Below, piece after piece: positions 1-5,865 of a stretch of 9,498 bases of DNA. Position 1 is the first letter of the stretch. Every line of letters begins with the position of its first letter. Both the position numbers and the translations under genes were made by a program. The notes under the pieces were generated by a model. The model searched no databases. It had not been told where the DNA came from and worked only from the letters and a program-made list of their open reading frames with translations. Where the stretch lies: NCBI GenBank assembly GCA_003168235.1, contig PMSZ01000015.1:1-9498 (forward strand), in the 5' to 3' direction. The stretch comes from Acidobacteriaceae bacterium. GTDB lineage: Bacteria; Acidobacteriota; Terriglobia; Terriglobales; Acidobacteriaceae.

Positions 1-57
1 CGTTGGCTCCGGCTCGTCGTCGTACCGCTTCAGGTAGTTCACAGGAGGTGGTTCCAT
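1..57 (-). CDS. N-terminal 19 codons of an unidentified gene running off the left edge
   Basis: The minus strand shows an ATG at 57-55 preceded by GGAG with a 6-nt spacer, a good ribosome binding site. The 19 visible codons read MEPPPVNYLKRYDDEPEPT, a charged, proline-rich start with no signal peptide, so the product is probably cytoplasmic or exported by other means. Only 24 bp separate this start from the stop codon of the di-haem cytochrome gene upstream, so the two are probably one transcript and may share a pathway. Too little of the protein is present to name a family. The strong start signal and tight spacing make a real gene likely. Confidence 0.7.
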   Translation of the reverse strand, partial: MEPPPVNYLKRYDDEPEPT

Positions 58-81
58 GGTTTTCTCCTTATTACTGCCCTG

Positions 82-2205
82 TTACAAGCTCTTCAGATAC
101 TCCACCAGGTCCCATCGTTGGTCATCGGTCAGGCTCCGCGTCGAGCATTCATGGCCGGCATTACTATTGCCGGGCAGGGTTGTGTCAAACTCAAACTCCG
201 AAGAAGTCCCCGGCGATTTGCCCAGCAAGCCGCCTGCCTTGAAGCCCACTTTCGCCGGATCGAACTCGCGCGATCCCACCATGAACTTCTGCGGTCGGTA
301 CTTCGTGCCTGAAGGATCGTCCTTCTCGGGGCTGGCCGGCAGCAGCATGTCATAGAGAGTTGGTACCGAACCGTTGTGCAGGTAGGGCGCCGTCGCCCAG
401 ATGCCGTTCAACGGCCGGCCCTTGTATGCCCGCAACGATTCATACGGCTGTGCTGTCGTGTCCGGCGTGTAATTCCCGGACTTGATCGACGGTTTAATCT
501 GATTCTTGAAATAAGCGTTGATCAAATCAATCGCCCAATCCGCCCCGCGGGTGAAGAACCACTTGTCCGGGTCTGGTGTTGCTACTACGTTCTCAGTCGC
601 CTTGGTCAGCAGAGCCGCGACTGGCGCTCTCGCGTCCAGCAAAATGTTGCCGACTTCCGTGGTTTTGACATACTCTTTCCGCAGGATTCCGCTGTATCCT
701 TTGTCGTCTACGCTGTTATTGGCCATGGTTGGATCTGTACCCGTTTCAGACAGTTTCCCCATCTGTGCTACCACCCGCCGGTTATCGCTCGTCGACTCGA
801 TTTTGGCGTGGCAATGCGCGCACATCTGGTCATACAAGCGTTCGCCTCGCTTCACTTTCGCATCATCCAGGCCCGGCAATCCCGCCTTGGCGACTGCGTC
901 CGTCCACTGGGGCGAGTGCAGCCCCCATAGCCGTTCTTCAATCTGCGTTAAGTTGTGCGCTTTGATTGACGATTGGAAGCTGATGTAGGGCGCTCTCAAT
1001 CCTTGACCGGTAACCAGAGAGCGCAGCGACAACCTCTTCTTCTCGTTCCAGTCCAACGTCGCGAACACCCCGATCACTTCACCCGCGTTTCTTCCCAACG
1101 GCCCAATGTTGGCGTTGGCCCCAATCCCGTTCCACTGCACGTAATCATGATGGGGAATGTCCCATAGGAAGGGATAACTCACCGGTGCATTCGGCGGATT
1201 AAATACTCTCTTGCGAAACTCCTTCAGCTGTGTTTCGGAAAGCACGCTCGCCAACTGTTCCATGACCTGATCGCGGTCCTGATCAGAGAGCACCGGCTTC
1301 AGTTCGTTCAGCACCTTGTCGATTTCATCCGGCGGGAGCAGATCGACCAACACCCAGCGCAGCGATTCGCCATTCATCACATGCACCTCGACGCGGTTAT
1401 AGATCCGGCCAAAAGCGTCCAAGCGCGCATACCCGTACTGCACCTTGGCGTTCTTGGTATCGTCGGTGTACTTGGTGTCGTTGATGAAGTTGTAGGCTTC
1501 CATGCGCAGCGTGTAACGTTTCAGGTCGGCTTCCACATCGTCTGCGTTGCCGTAGCTTCCCGCCTTCAAAAGCGCTGCCACAAATCGCTGGTTCTTTGCA
1601 GGATCGTTCTGTGTTGCTTTCAGCGCGGATGCCAAGGCATGCAGGAATCCGTCCATGTCGGCTGCCGACGGACCGCCATCAATGCGTATTCCCACGCCGT
1701 TATAATTCAGCTGAGCAGTGTGGCATGCCGCGCAGCTGAACCCCATATACTTCTTGCCGCGGTAGGTGTCTGCCACCATCCCCACTGGTAGCTCATCGGG
1801 ATTACTCTTGGTCTGTGTTCGAGTTAGGTAGCGATAGCGATTCATGTTCTCGGCGGAACGAAAAAGTTCTTGCGAGTTGTCCTGCTCTAGCACCAAAAAC
1901 ATGTCGTAAGGCAAGAGGTCGGAGCCCTGGGTGATGTTGTAAAACCACAGGCTGTCTGCCGGCGTCCAACCCTGGTCCAGATACACGACCCTATCGAACC
2001 GATCGCCAAAGCTATCAGGCCCCATCACTCTTGCCCCACGGTCCGCGTTGTTATTCACCACTCTGTAGTAAGCCAGTGGAAACCAAGTAGTGGAATTGAG
2101 GAGCAGCACCACGATCACTGTCGCCAGCGCACACACCGCCCAGACGACCCAGCGCTTCGAGTGTGTGCCGATGCTGTACAAGACTCTAATTAGAAGTTTC
2201 TGCAT
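82..2205 (-). CDS. Membrane-anchored di-haem cytochrome c, MauG/CCP superfamily (RoxA-like)
   Basis: The product has 707 residues. An ATG 39 bp further upstream is in frame, but the start at 2205 has AGGAG (2217-2213) 7 nt before it and puts the hydrophobic segment (about residues 19-37) near the N-terminus, so it is preferred. That segment lacks a clear cleavage site and probably anchors a periplasmic protein. Two covalent haem motifs are visible: CAACH at 158-162 and CAHCH at 462-466. The C-terminal block at 599-619 (NGIWATAPYLHNGSVPTL) is the hallmark of the bacterial di-haem peroxidase/MauG superfamily. The length, the GFSCAACH motif and the block after it resemble RoxA-type di-haem proteins, some of which are dioxygenases. 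The actual substrate cannot be read from sequence; electron transfer or oxidation of an organic substrate in the periplasm is inferred. Probably co-transcribed with the gene starting at 57. Confidence 0.88.
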   Translation of the reverse strand: MQKLLIRVLYSIGTHSKRWVVWAVCALATVIVVLLLNSTTWFPLAYYRVVNNNADRGARVMGPDSFGDRFDRVVYLDQGWTPADSLWFYNITQGSDLLPYDMFLVLEQDNSQELFRSAENMNRYRYLTRTQTKSNPDELPVGMVADTYRGKKYMGFSCAACHTAQLNYNGVGIRIDGGPSAADMDGFLHALASALKATQNDPAKNQRFVAALLKAGSYGNADDVEADLKRYTLRMEAYNFINDTKYTDDTKNAKVQYGYARLDAFGRIYNRVEVHVMNGESLRWVLVDLLPPDEIDKVLNELKPVLSDQDRDQVMEQLASVLSETQLKEFRKRVFNPPNAPVSYPFLWDIPHHDYVQWNGIGANANIGPLGRNAGEVIGVFATLDWNEKKRLSLRSLVTGQGLRAPYISFQSSIKAHNLTQIEERLWGLHSPQWTDAVAKAGLPGLDDAKVKRGERLYDQMCAHCHAKIESTSDNRRVVAQMGKLSETGTDPTMANNSVDDKGYSGILRKEYVKTTEVGNILLDARAPVAALLTKATENVVATPDPDKWFFTRGADWAIDLINAYFKNQIKPSIKSGNYTPDTTAQPYESLRAYKGRPLNGIWATAPYLHNGSVPTLYDMLLPASPEKDDPSGTKYRPQKFMVGSREFDPAKVGFKAGGLLGKSPGTSSEFEFDTTLPGNSNAGHECSTRSLTDDQRWDLVEYLKSL

Positions 2206-2351
2206 TGCGAATCTCCTGGGACAAACTTCCGTGCGTTGCGACACTTACGTGTGTAGGCACGGCCAGTACTCGCACGGACATGCGCAGTCCGGCGTCGTTG
2301 CCGCACGCACACAGTGCGACTCTACCTCTCGACACACCGATCCTTTATTTC

Positions 2352-2416
2352 GGGGAAGTTGGCGAGTAGAAGCCCCCTCGGATGAGAAGCCAGAAACGCT
2401 TCATCCTTCGCTCGCC
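2352..2416 (-). ncRNA. Possible structured 5' leader of the cytochrome mRNA
   Basis: Reading the minus strand, GGCGAG (2416-2411) pairs with CTCGCC (2366-2361). Inside it GGATGA/AGC (2406-2398) pairs with GCT/TCATCC (2390-2380) across a 7-nt loop with a 2-nt bulge. A G-run (2377-2373) between the inner hairpin and the closing strand can pair with CCCC (2355-2352) beyond the closing strand, which gives a pseudoknot topology. The element begins within a few nt of the predicted transcription start. It matches no riboswitch class I recognise, and the helices are short, so it may be fortuitous or merely stabilise the 5' end. Confidence 0.3.
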
Positions 2417-2426
2417 GAACCGAACA

Positions 2427-2455
2427 AACATATGCACTGGAGTACTGAATGTCAA
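2427..2455 (-). promoter_or_regulatory. Sigma70-type promoter of the di-haem cytochrome gene
   Basis: On the minus strand a perfect -35 TTGACA (2455-2450) is followed by a 17-bp spacer and a -10 TATGTT (2432-2427, 4 of 6 matches). Transcription would start near 2420, giving an untranslated leader of roughly 215 nt before the start codon at 2205. This is the best promoter match upstream of the gene. It assumes that this organism uses the usual sigma70 consensus. Confidence 0.55.
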
Positions 2456-2709
2456 TGACTATCCTTCGATGCCTCGGGAGTTTTCGTCCAAGCCTCTATT
2501 TTGTGGTTTGACTTCGCGCTAGACACTCCCGACCTACATTTTGTGCCATTTGATAGCCGATACGGAACCGATGAAAACGCGCAATCGAGAAAAAGACGGA
2601 AGTAAACAAGTCCGCCTGCAGAGGCGAACGCCATATACAAATCAGGCAGAAAATGAAAACCTGGCACAGTTTACCGCAGGTGATAGTTGCAACTTTCAGT
2701 AAGCACTCT
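2456..2709. other. Intergenic region without a supported gene
   Basis: No credible coding region is seen. Open frames here have atypical composition and no ribosome binding sites. Small features are a 5-bp stem with a GCAG loop (2613-2626) and an 8-bp direct repeat ATTTTGTG at 2498-2505 and 2538-2545. Nothing suggests a tRNA or a mobile element. Confidence 0.5.
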
Positions 2710-2734
2710 GGGTCACGCGATATCCGCGTGACCC
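2710..2734 (-). terminator. Perfect 10-bp hairpin downstream of the HAF-repeat gene
   Basis: GGGTCACGCG (2710-2719) and CGCGTGACCC (2725-2734) form a perfect 10-bp stem with a 5-nt loop. It lies 68 bp past the stop codon of the HAF-repeat gene and is a plausible transcript end. No T-tract follows on either strand, so it is not a classical intrinsic terminator; it could instead be an mRNA-stabilising hairpin or a protein-binding palindrome. Confidence 0.4.
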
Positions 2735-2802
2735 ATGTTGTCCCGCACAACCTCCGACCTTGCACCTTGGCGCAGCATGGCCGGAATGCAGGGTGCGGAA
2801 GC

Positions 2803-4101
2803 TCAGAAAATGCCTTGATCGTGGATTGAGCAGTGTGCGGACCTCGGCGAAAGCTGCTTGCCAACAATCGCCGCGGGCAAATTGATTTCCGGATGCGTAC
2901 GTACGACGTCTGCAATCGACTTGCCCATGTCTTCGTTTACCGGGGTTGCCAGAAAGGCGTGGACGATATTTCCCGCGTGCGGCCCGGTCGTATCCACCGC
3001 CATACCCGCGATTTGTCCGCTCTCATTGATGTTGCTAGCCGAGATTACGAAGAGGTGGGAGCTTGCCGGGAATAGAGTGTTAAGGTCGATCGTCACGCCG
3101 TTCTGCCAGATGAGGCCGCGCGACCAACTCGCGCCGTTGTTGGAGTTAAAGGAGCTTCCCACCGCCTGGCCCCGGTTGTTGATGCTGGTGGCAAAGGAGG
3201 CAACATCTCCCGGCAGAAGGGGGCCGAGGCTTGTGACTGTATTGTCCTGCCAAAGAGCGGCCAAGGGTATGCCGTCAGAGTTAACGGCTTGCCCAACAAT
3301 TTGGCCGTGGCTGTTAATGGCGTAGGCTATGGCGCCCGGATCTCCGAGGTCCGGAAGCGACGTGGCAGCGCCGTTTTCCCACACTACGGCGTAATTCGCT
3401 GCGGTGCAGGTTCCCGAGTAACCTACGGCTTGACCTTGATTGTTGATGCCGTATGCGACGCCATCTGGATCGCTACCGATGGTAGGAAGAGCCTGGGCGT
3501 TGCCTTTGGTCCACACCACCGGCAGGTCAATCATAAAATTCTCCGTGCCGGGCGGGCATGTAGAGTCCGCGGTACCGTTTTCCGCATAGCCTGCGACTTG
3601 TCCGCGGTTATTGATAGCGCTGGCCTGCCCGTTATTCCCGCCCACCGTTGGCAGAGCGCTCATGAGGCCGTTTTGCCAAAGAAACGGAAGACACGTAAGG
3701 TGTGTGCCGAAACCGCAAACATCTTCGCCATTCGGATCTGGAACAGATGTCTCGGACATACCGACGGCTTCCCCGGGGTCGTTGATTCCGTTCCAGTTGA
3801 TCGAACTGTTCGGTCCTCCGAGCGTGCCGAGTTCGAGCTTGAGTTCGCCGATGCTGATGCTATCGGTGCCTTGGACGAGGTGGGCGGAAAGGGAAATGCT
3901 GAAAGGATCCAGTAGTTGCTCCATGTTTAACGTCCAGCCGTGATTATTAAGGCCCATGGCCATGCCAAGGTTGTCAGGGTGCTGAACGCCCAAATCCTGA
4001 ACTTTGTAGCTCGCTTGCGCGACCGCAGTGCTGAAGCAAGCCAGAACCATCGTCGCAACCCCGAGTATCCAGAAATTCCGCAACTGCCTAAGCGTATTCA
4101 T
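2803..4101 (-). CDS. Secreted HAF-repeat protein
   Basis: The product has 432 residues. The start at 4101 is chosen because GGAGG (4113-4109) sits 7 nt upstream and the protein then opens with a Sec signal peptide (MNTLRQLRNF, hydrophobic core about 11-24, cleavage near AVAQA at 26-30). An in-frame extension to 4293 reads as non-signal sequence and is rejected. Seven copies of the core (A/G/S)IN(N/x)xGQ(V/A/I)xG are visible near residues 50, 105, 162, 218, 261, 306 and 357. Most are preceded by a W(Q/E/T)xG element (142, 197, 241, 284, 332), so the repeat unit is about 45-55 residues, consistent with beta-propeller-like blades. These are extracellular HAF repeats, common in acidobacteria and of unknown function. 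The last ~45 residues are not repeat-like and contain IADVVRTHPEINLP. Probably a surface or exported structural or binding protein; no enzymatic motif is seen. Confidence 0.85.
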   Translation of the reverse strand: MNTLRQLRNFWILGVATMVLACFSTAVAQASYKVQDLGVQHPDNLGMAMGLNNHGWTLNMEQLLDPFSISLSAHLVQGTDSISIGELKLELGTLGGPNSSINWNGINDPGEAVGMSETSVPDPNGEDVCGFGTHLTCLPFLWQNGLMSALPTVGGNNGQASAINNRGQVAGYAENGTADSTCPPGTENFMIDLPVVWTKGNAQALPTIGSDPDGVAYGINNQGQAVGYSGTCTAANYAVVWENGAATSLPDLGDPGAIAYAINSHGQIVGQAVNSDGIPLAALWQDNTVTSLGPLLPGDVASFATSINNRGQAVGSSFNSNNGASWSRGLIWQNGVTIDLNTLFPASSHLFVISASNINESGQIAGMAVDTTGPHAGNIVHAFLATPVNEDMGKSIADVVRTHPEINLPAAIVGKQLSPRSAHCSIHDQGIF

Positions 4102-4380
4102 ATCTATTCCTCCGGTAAGTCGTGTGGTGCCGAGATGACTGGCACCGCTCGGTGTCAGCGCATTCTGCAATCCAACGAGTGACCTTATGACGCGTGATTG
4201 TGACGGACGTTCAGAAATATGGTGTGAGAATTCAGAAATAGAATTCGGATCAACAAGAACATCGGCTGCAATCATCGGGCGAGGCAACTCCACGAGTCAT
4301 GATCGCCAGGGCCTACCTATGCAATTCAATAAGTGCGACGGAATGCGCGATGGATTTTCATATCTATTCGCGGAGCTCGC
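4102..4380. other. Divergent intergenic region between the HAF-repeat gene and tetR
   Basis: No supported coding gene is found. Just upstream of the HAF-gene ribosome binding site lies an inverted repeat GGTGCC/GGCACC (4126-4131 and 4141-4146, 9-nt loop). It would form a leader hairpin and overlaps an alternative CCGAG/CTCGG pairing. A 10-bp direct repeat lies at 4210-4240 (described separately). The 13-mer TTCATATCTATTC occurs exactly twice, at 4097-4109 (over the HAF-gene start codon) and at 4357-4369. The HAF-gene promoter must lie here, but I see no convincing -35/-10 pair. Confidence 0.5.
4206..4240. repeat. Tandem 10-bp direct repeat, possible LytTR-type binding site
   Basis: TTCAGAAATA occurs at 4210-4219 and again at 4231-4240, a 21-bp period. 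Aligned to the published LytTR consensus (W M M GTT N R K), the first copy GACGTTCAG (4206-4214) fits 8 of 9 positions. The second, AGAATTCAG (4227-4235), fits 7 of 9. LytTR sites are imperfect 9-bp direct repeats separated by about 12-13 bp, which agrees with the spacing here. A LytTR protein is encoded 2.4 kb away. The functional reading is inference. Confidence 0.3.
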
Positions 4381-4409
4381 TTGACGCTGCGATAGTCGCC
4401 ATACATACT
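4381..4409 (+). promoter_or_regulatory. Promoter of tetR
   Basis: TTGACG (4381-4386) is followed by a 17-bp spacer and CATACT (4404-4409, 4 of 6 matches to TATAAT). The expected start point, 6-8 nt after the -10, falls on 4416-4418, that is on the start codon at 4417. This fits a leaderless message and explains the lack of a ribosome binding site. The -10 lies inside the operator box. Confidence 0.5.
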
Positions 4410-4419
4410 GGTTGGTATG
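4400..4419. promoter_or_regulatory. TetR-family operator, site A (autoregulation)
   Basis: The box reads CATACATACTGGTTGGTATG, with CATAC/GTATG arms and partial symmetry inside. Its reverse complement shares the CATACCAACC half with site B at 5103-5122. It overlaps the tetR -10 element and start codon, so binding would block tetR transcription. The dimeric arrangement and placement fit classical TetR-family autoregulation. Confidence 0.72.
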
Positions 4420-5067
4420 TTGGGAGCACGCAGGAATCCGAAACGTAGAGCGACCAGGCTGCGCGATCCTGAGCGCACGCGGGAGCGCTTGCTGCAGGCG
4501 GCATCCCGCGAGATCTACAGATCGGGTTTCCAGAGTGCCAGCCTGGACAAAATTCTGGCTTCATCTGGGGTCACCAAAGGCGCACTGTACTACCACTTCG
4601 ACAGCAAAGAAGCCTTGGGATATGCCGTCATCGAAGAAGTCATCGCTCCTGACGTTCACGGCAAGTGGGTGCGCCCTTTCCAAAACGTCAAGGACCCTAT
4701 CGACGCTTTGATCGGCGCTGTTCAACGTGTCCCCGTTCGGCCCGCGGACGTACGGGGCGGTTGCCAACTGAACAATCTGGCGCAGGAAATGTCTCCTCTG
4801 GACGCGGGATTCCGGAAACGGCTGGCGATAATCTTCGATGCCTGGCGCAAGGCCGTTGCCTCCGTTTTGCGCGAGGGCCAGATCCACGGCAGCGTTCGCC
4901 GCGACGTGGAACCCGCTGACGCCGCTGGCGTACTGATTGCGATGGTCGAAGGCTATGGCTCGCTGGCGAAGAATGCTCAGGATCCGAAGGTGATGAAAGC
5001 GGGGATCAGGAACATCGTGGACTGGCTACGATCCCTGCGCCCGCCGGGCAACCGCAAGCGGGTCTGA
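4417..5067 (+). CDS. TetR/AcrR-family transcriptional regulator
   Basis: The product has 216 residues, a usual length for the family. The basic N-terminus leads into the TetR_N domain at about 18-64; the helix-turn-helix is SLDKILASSGVTKGALYYHF (42-61), with the recognition-helix signature TKGALYYHF and the following FDSKEAL. The C-terminal ligand and dimerisation domain (about 80-205) contains GGCQLNNLAQEMS (114-126). A Cys in this position recurs in several TetR subfamilies and could be redox- or electrophile-sensitive, but that is a guess. The start at 4417 has no Shine-Dalgarno sequence and lies where transcription should begin, so leaderless translation is likely. The gene precedes, and very probably represses, the SnoaL gene and those after it through the matching box at 5103-5122. 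The inducer is unknown. Confidence 0.92.
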   Translation: MLGARRNPKRRATRLRDPERTRERLLQAASREIYRSGFQSASLDKILASSGVTKGALYYHFDSKEALGYAVIEEVIAPDVHGKWVRPFQNVKDPIDALIGAVQRVPVRPADVRGGCQLNNLAQEMSPLDAGFRKRLAIIFDAWRKAVASVLREGQIHGSVRRDVEPADAAGVLIAMVEGYGSLAKNAQDPKVMKAGIRNIVDWLRSLRPPGNRKRV

Positions 5068-5072
5068 TCGCA

Positions 5073-5086
5073 TCCGTTCTAACGGA
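5073..5086 (+). other. Short inverted repeat after tetR
   Basis: TCCGTT (5073-5078) and AACGGA (5081-5086) form a compact hairpin 5 bp past the tetR stop codon, immediately before the next -35 element. There is no T-tract. It may weakly insulate tetR from the downstream operon; this could also be chance. Confidence 0.25.
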
Positions 5087-5090
5087 CAGG

Positions 5091-5121
5091 TTGACACTAG
5101 TACATACCAACCGGTTTGTAT
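5091..5121 (+). promoter_or_regulatory. Promoter of the SnoaL-LytTR operon
   Basis: A perfect -35 TTGACA lies at 5091-5096. The -10 is less clear: TTGTAT (5116-5121) has 3 of 6 matches and a 19-bp spacer. Either way the -10 region falls inside the operator box, so a bound TetR dimer would occlude RNA polymerase. The leader from here to the ATG at 5190 is about 60 nt. Confidence 0.5.
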
Positions 5122-5122
5122 G
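5103..5122. promoter_or_regulatory. TetR-family operator, site B (operon control)
   Basis: CATACCAACCGGTTTGTATG is a 20-bp palindrome with a single mismatched pair, centred on AACC/GGTT. It shares CATACCAACC with the opposite strand of site A. It lies directly after a perfect -35 and 68 bp upstream of the SnoaL start. Two such boxes flanking tetR are strong internal evidence for the operator sequence of this regulator. Confidence 0.78.
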
Positions 5123-5189
5123 CTCGGACAGTCAGCATCGCGATCGGGCGAAGAGCTTCAAACTGCATCATGAACAAGGAGAACGAACA

Positions 5190-5672
5190 ATGACAAGGAT
5201 CGCAGCGTCGCGCAGGAATCTGCTCGCAACGGGAGCCTGTGCGCTGGTTGGTGCCGTGAGCCTGCCGGGACGGGCAAGTGCCAGCGCATTGGGAGGGCAG
5301 AACTCAGCGAACGAGGAGGTAGTCCGGAATTGGTACGCAGCCTGGAAGCAGAAAGACTGGGGCCCGGTGGATCGTCTGCTCGCCGATGACTTCACCTTTA
5401 GCAGCGCCGCCGGTGACGACCACATCAGCAAGAGCGCTTTCAAAGAGCAATGCTGGAAAACACAGATCAATTTCATTGGCCAATTTGACCTGGAGCGAAT
5501 CACCACTGGCACGGACGATGCCTTTGTGAAGTATCTTTGTCACACCAAGAACGGCAAATCGTTCCGGAACGTGGAGTATCTCCGAATCAAGGACGGAAAG
5601 TTGCAATCCATTGAGTGTTATTTCGGCGAGCAATCCAGCTTCCCGTCGGCAGTGAGCACTGGGCATAGATAA
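5190..5672 (+). CDS. Exported SnoaL/NTF2-like protein
   Basis: The product has 160 residues. The start at 5190 is supported by AAGGAG (5176-5181) 8 nt upstream; longer in-frame readings begin inside the promoter and are rejected. The N-terminus has SRRNLLATG (7-15) followed by a hydrophobic stretch and ASASA (29-33), which looks like a Tat signal peptide with a near-consensus twin arginine. The mature part (about 42-150) has the SnoaL-like/NTF2 fold pattern: an opening helix EEVVRNWYAAWKQKDW, then LLADDFTF, then strands with FRNVEYLRIKDGKLQSIECYFG. This small cone-shaped fold binds or isomerises small hydrophobic ligands in many families; no specific catalytic pair can be assigned. It is the first gene after operator B, so it is probably induced when the TetR ligand is present. 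Confidence 0.83.
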   Translation: MTRIAASRRNLLATGACALVGAVSLPGRASASALGGQNSANEEVVRNWYAAWKQKDWGPVDRLLADDFTFSSAAGDDHISKSAFKEQCWKTQINFIGQFDLERITTGTDDAFVKYLCHTKNGKSFRNVEYLRIKDGKLQSIECYFGEQSSFPSAVSTGHR

Positions 5673-5676
5673 GGCG

Positions 5677-5729
5677 TGGGGTGCGATCTGCCGAAATCAC
5701 AGGTGATGCTGAGTCCACAATTCAAAGGC
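5677..5729 (+). pseudogene. Decayed remnant of a paralogue of the 5866-6597 gene
   Basis: Starting 4 bp after the SnoaL stop codon, the sequence aligns with 6469-6522 inside the next gene: about 45 of 54 columns are identical with one deleted base. With that base restored it reads WGADLPKSQVMLSPQF, against WGADLPKSPVMLNPQF at residues 202-217 of the intact protein. Most mismatches are at third codon positions, so the copy was probably under protein-level selection before it decayed. The reading then runs to a stop at about 5748. The N-terminal four fifths are missing. This is direct sequence evidence for a lost tandem gene. Confidence 0.75.
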
Positions 5730-5865
5730 GAACGTGGGAATCAGAAATAATGGTGGGGTGGCTGAGGTCTCTTCGCGCACCTGGTTAGACTCTGAGAGGC
5801 GGACGGCGGATGTCGAAGAACCAGGTTGTCAGGCACTGGCAGCGATTCCAACTCAGGAGAAAACG
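5730..5865 (+). other. Remainder of the SnoaL-unknown protein intergenic gap
   Basis: No gene is seen. An 8-bp inverted repeat ACCTGGTT/AACCAGGT (5779-5786 and 5819-5826, 32-nt loop) could form a hairpin in the polycistronic message. The end carries the ribosome binding site AGGAG (5855-5859) of the next gene. No promoter of its own is evident, so read-through from the upstream promoter is assumed. Confidence 0.4.

Noticed and set aside
376..930. Plus-strand 184-codon reading inside the di-haem cytochrome gene
   Set aside because: Arginine- and serine-rich shadow frame opposite a gene with two haem motifs.
2496..2915. Minus-strand open frame of 139 codons overlapping the HAF-gene 3' end
   Set aside because: No ribosome binding site, atypical composition, and it runs through the perfect hairpin and the end of a well-supported gene.
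4187..4384. Plus-strand 65-codon reading in the HAF-tetR gap
   Set aside because: No ribosome binding site, no family resemblance, and it runs into the tetR -35 element.
5170..5193. Seven-codon reading MNKENEQ whose stop overlaps the SnoaL start (ATGA)
   Set aside because: No Shine-Dalgarno sequence before it, and it contains the SnoaL ribosome binding site; most likely chance.
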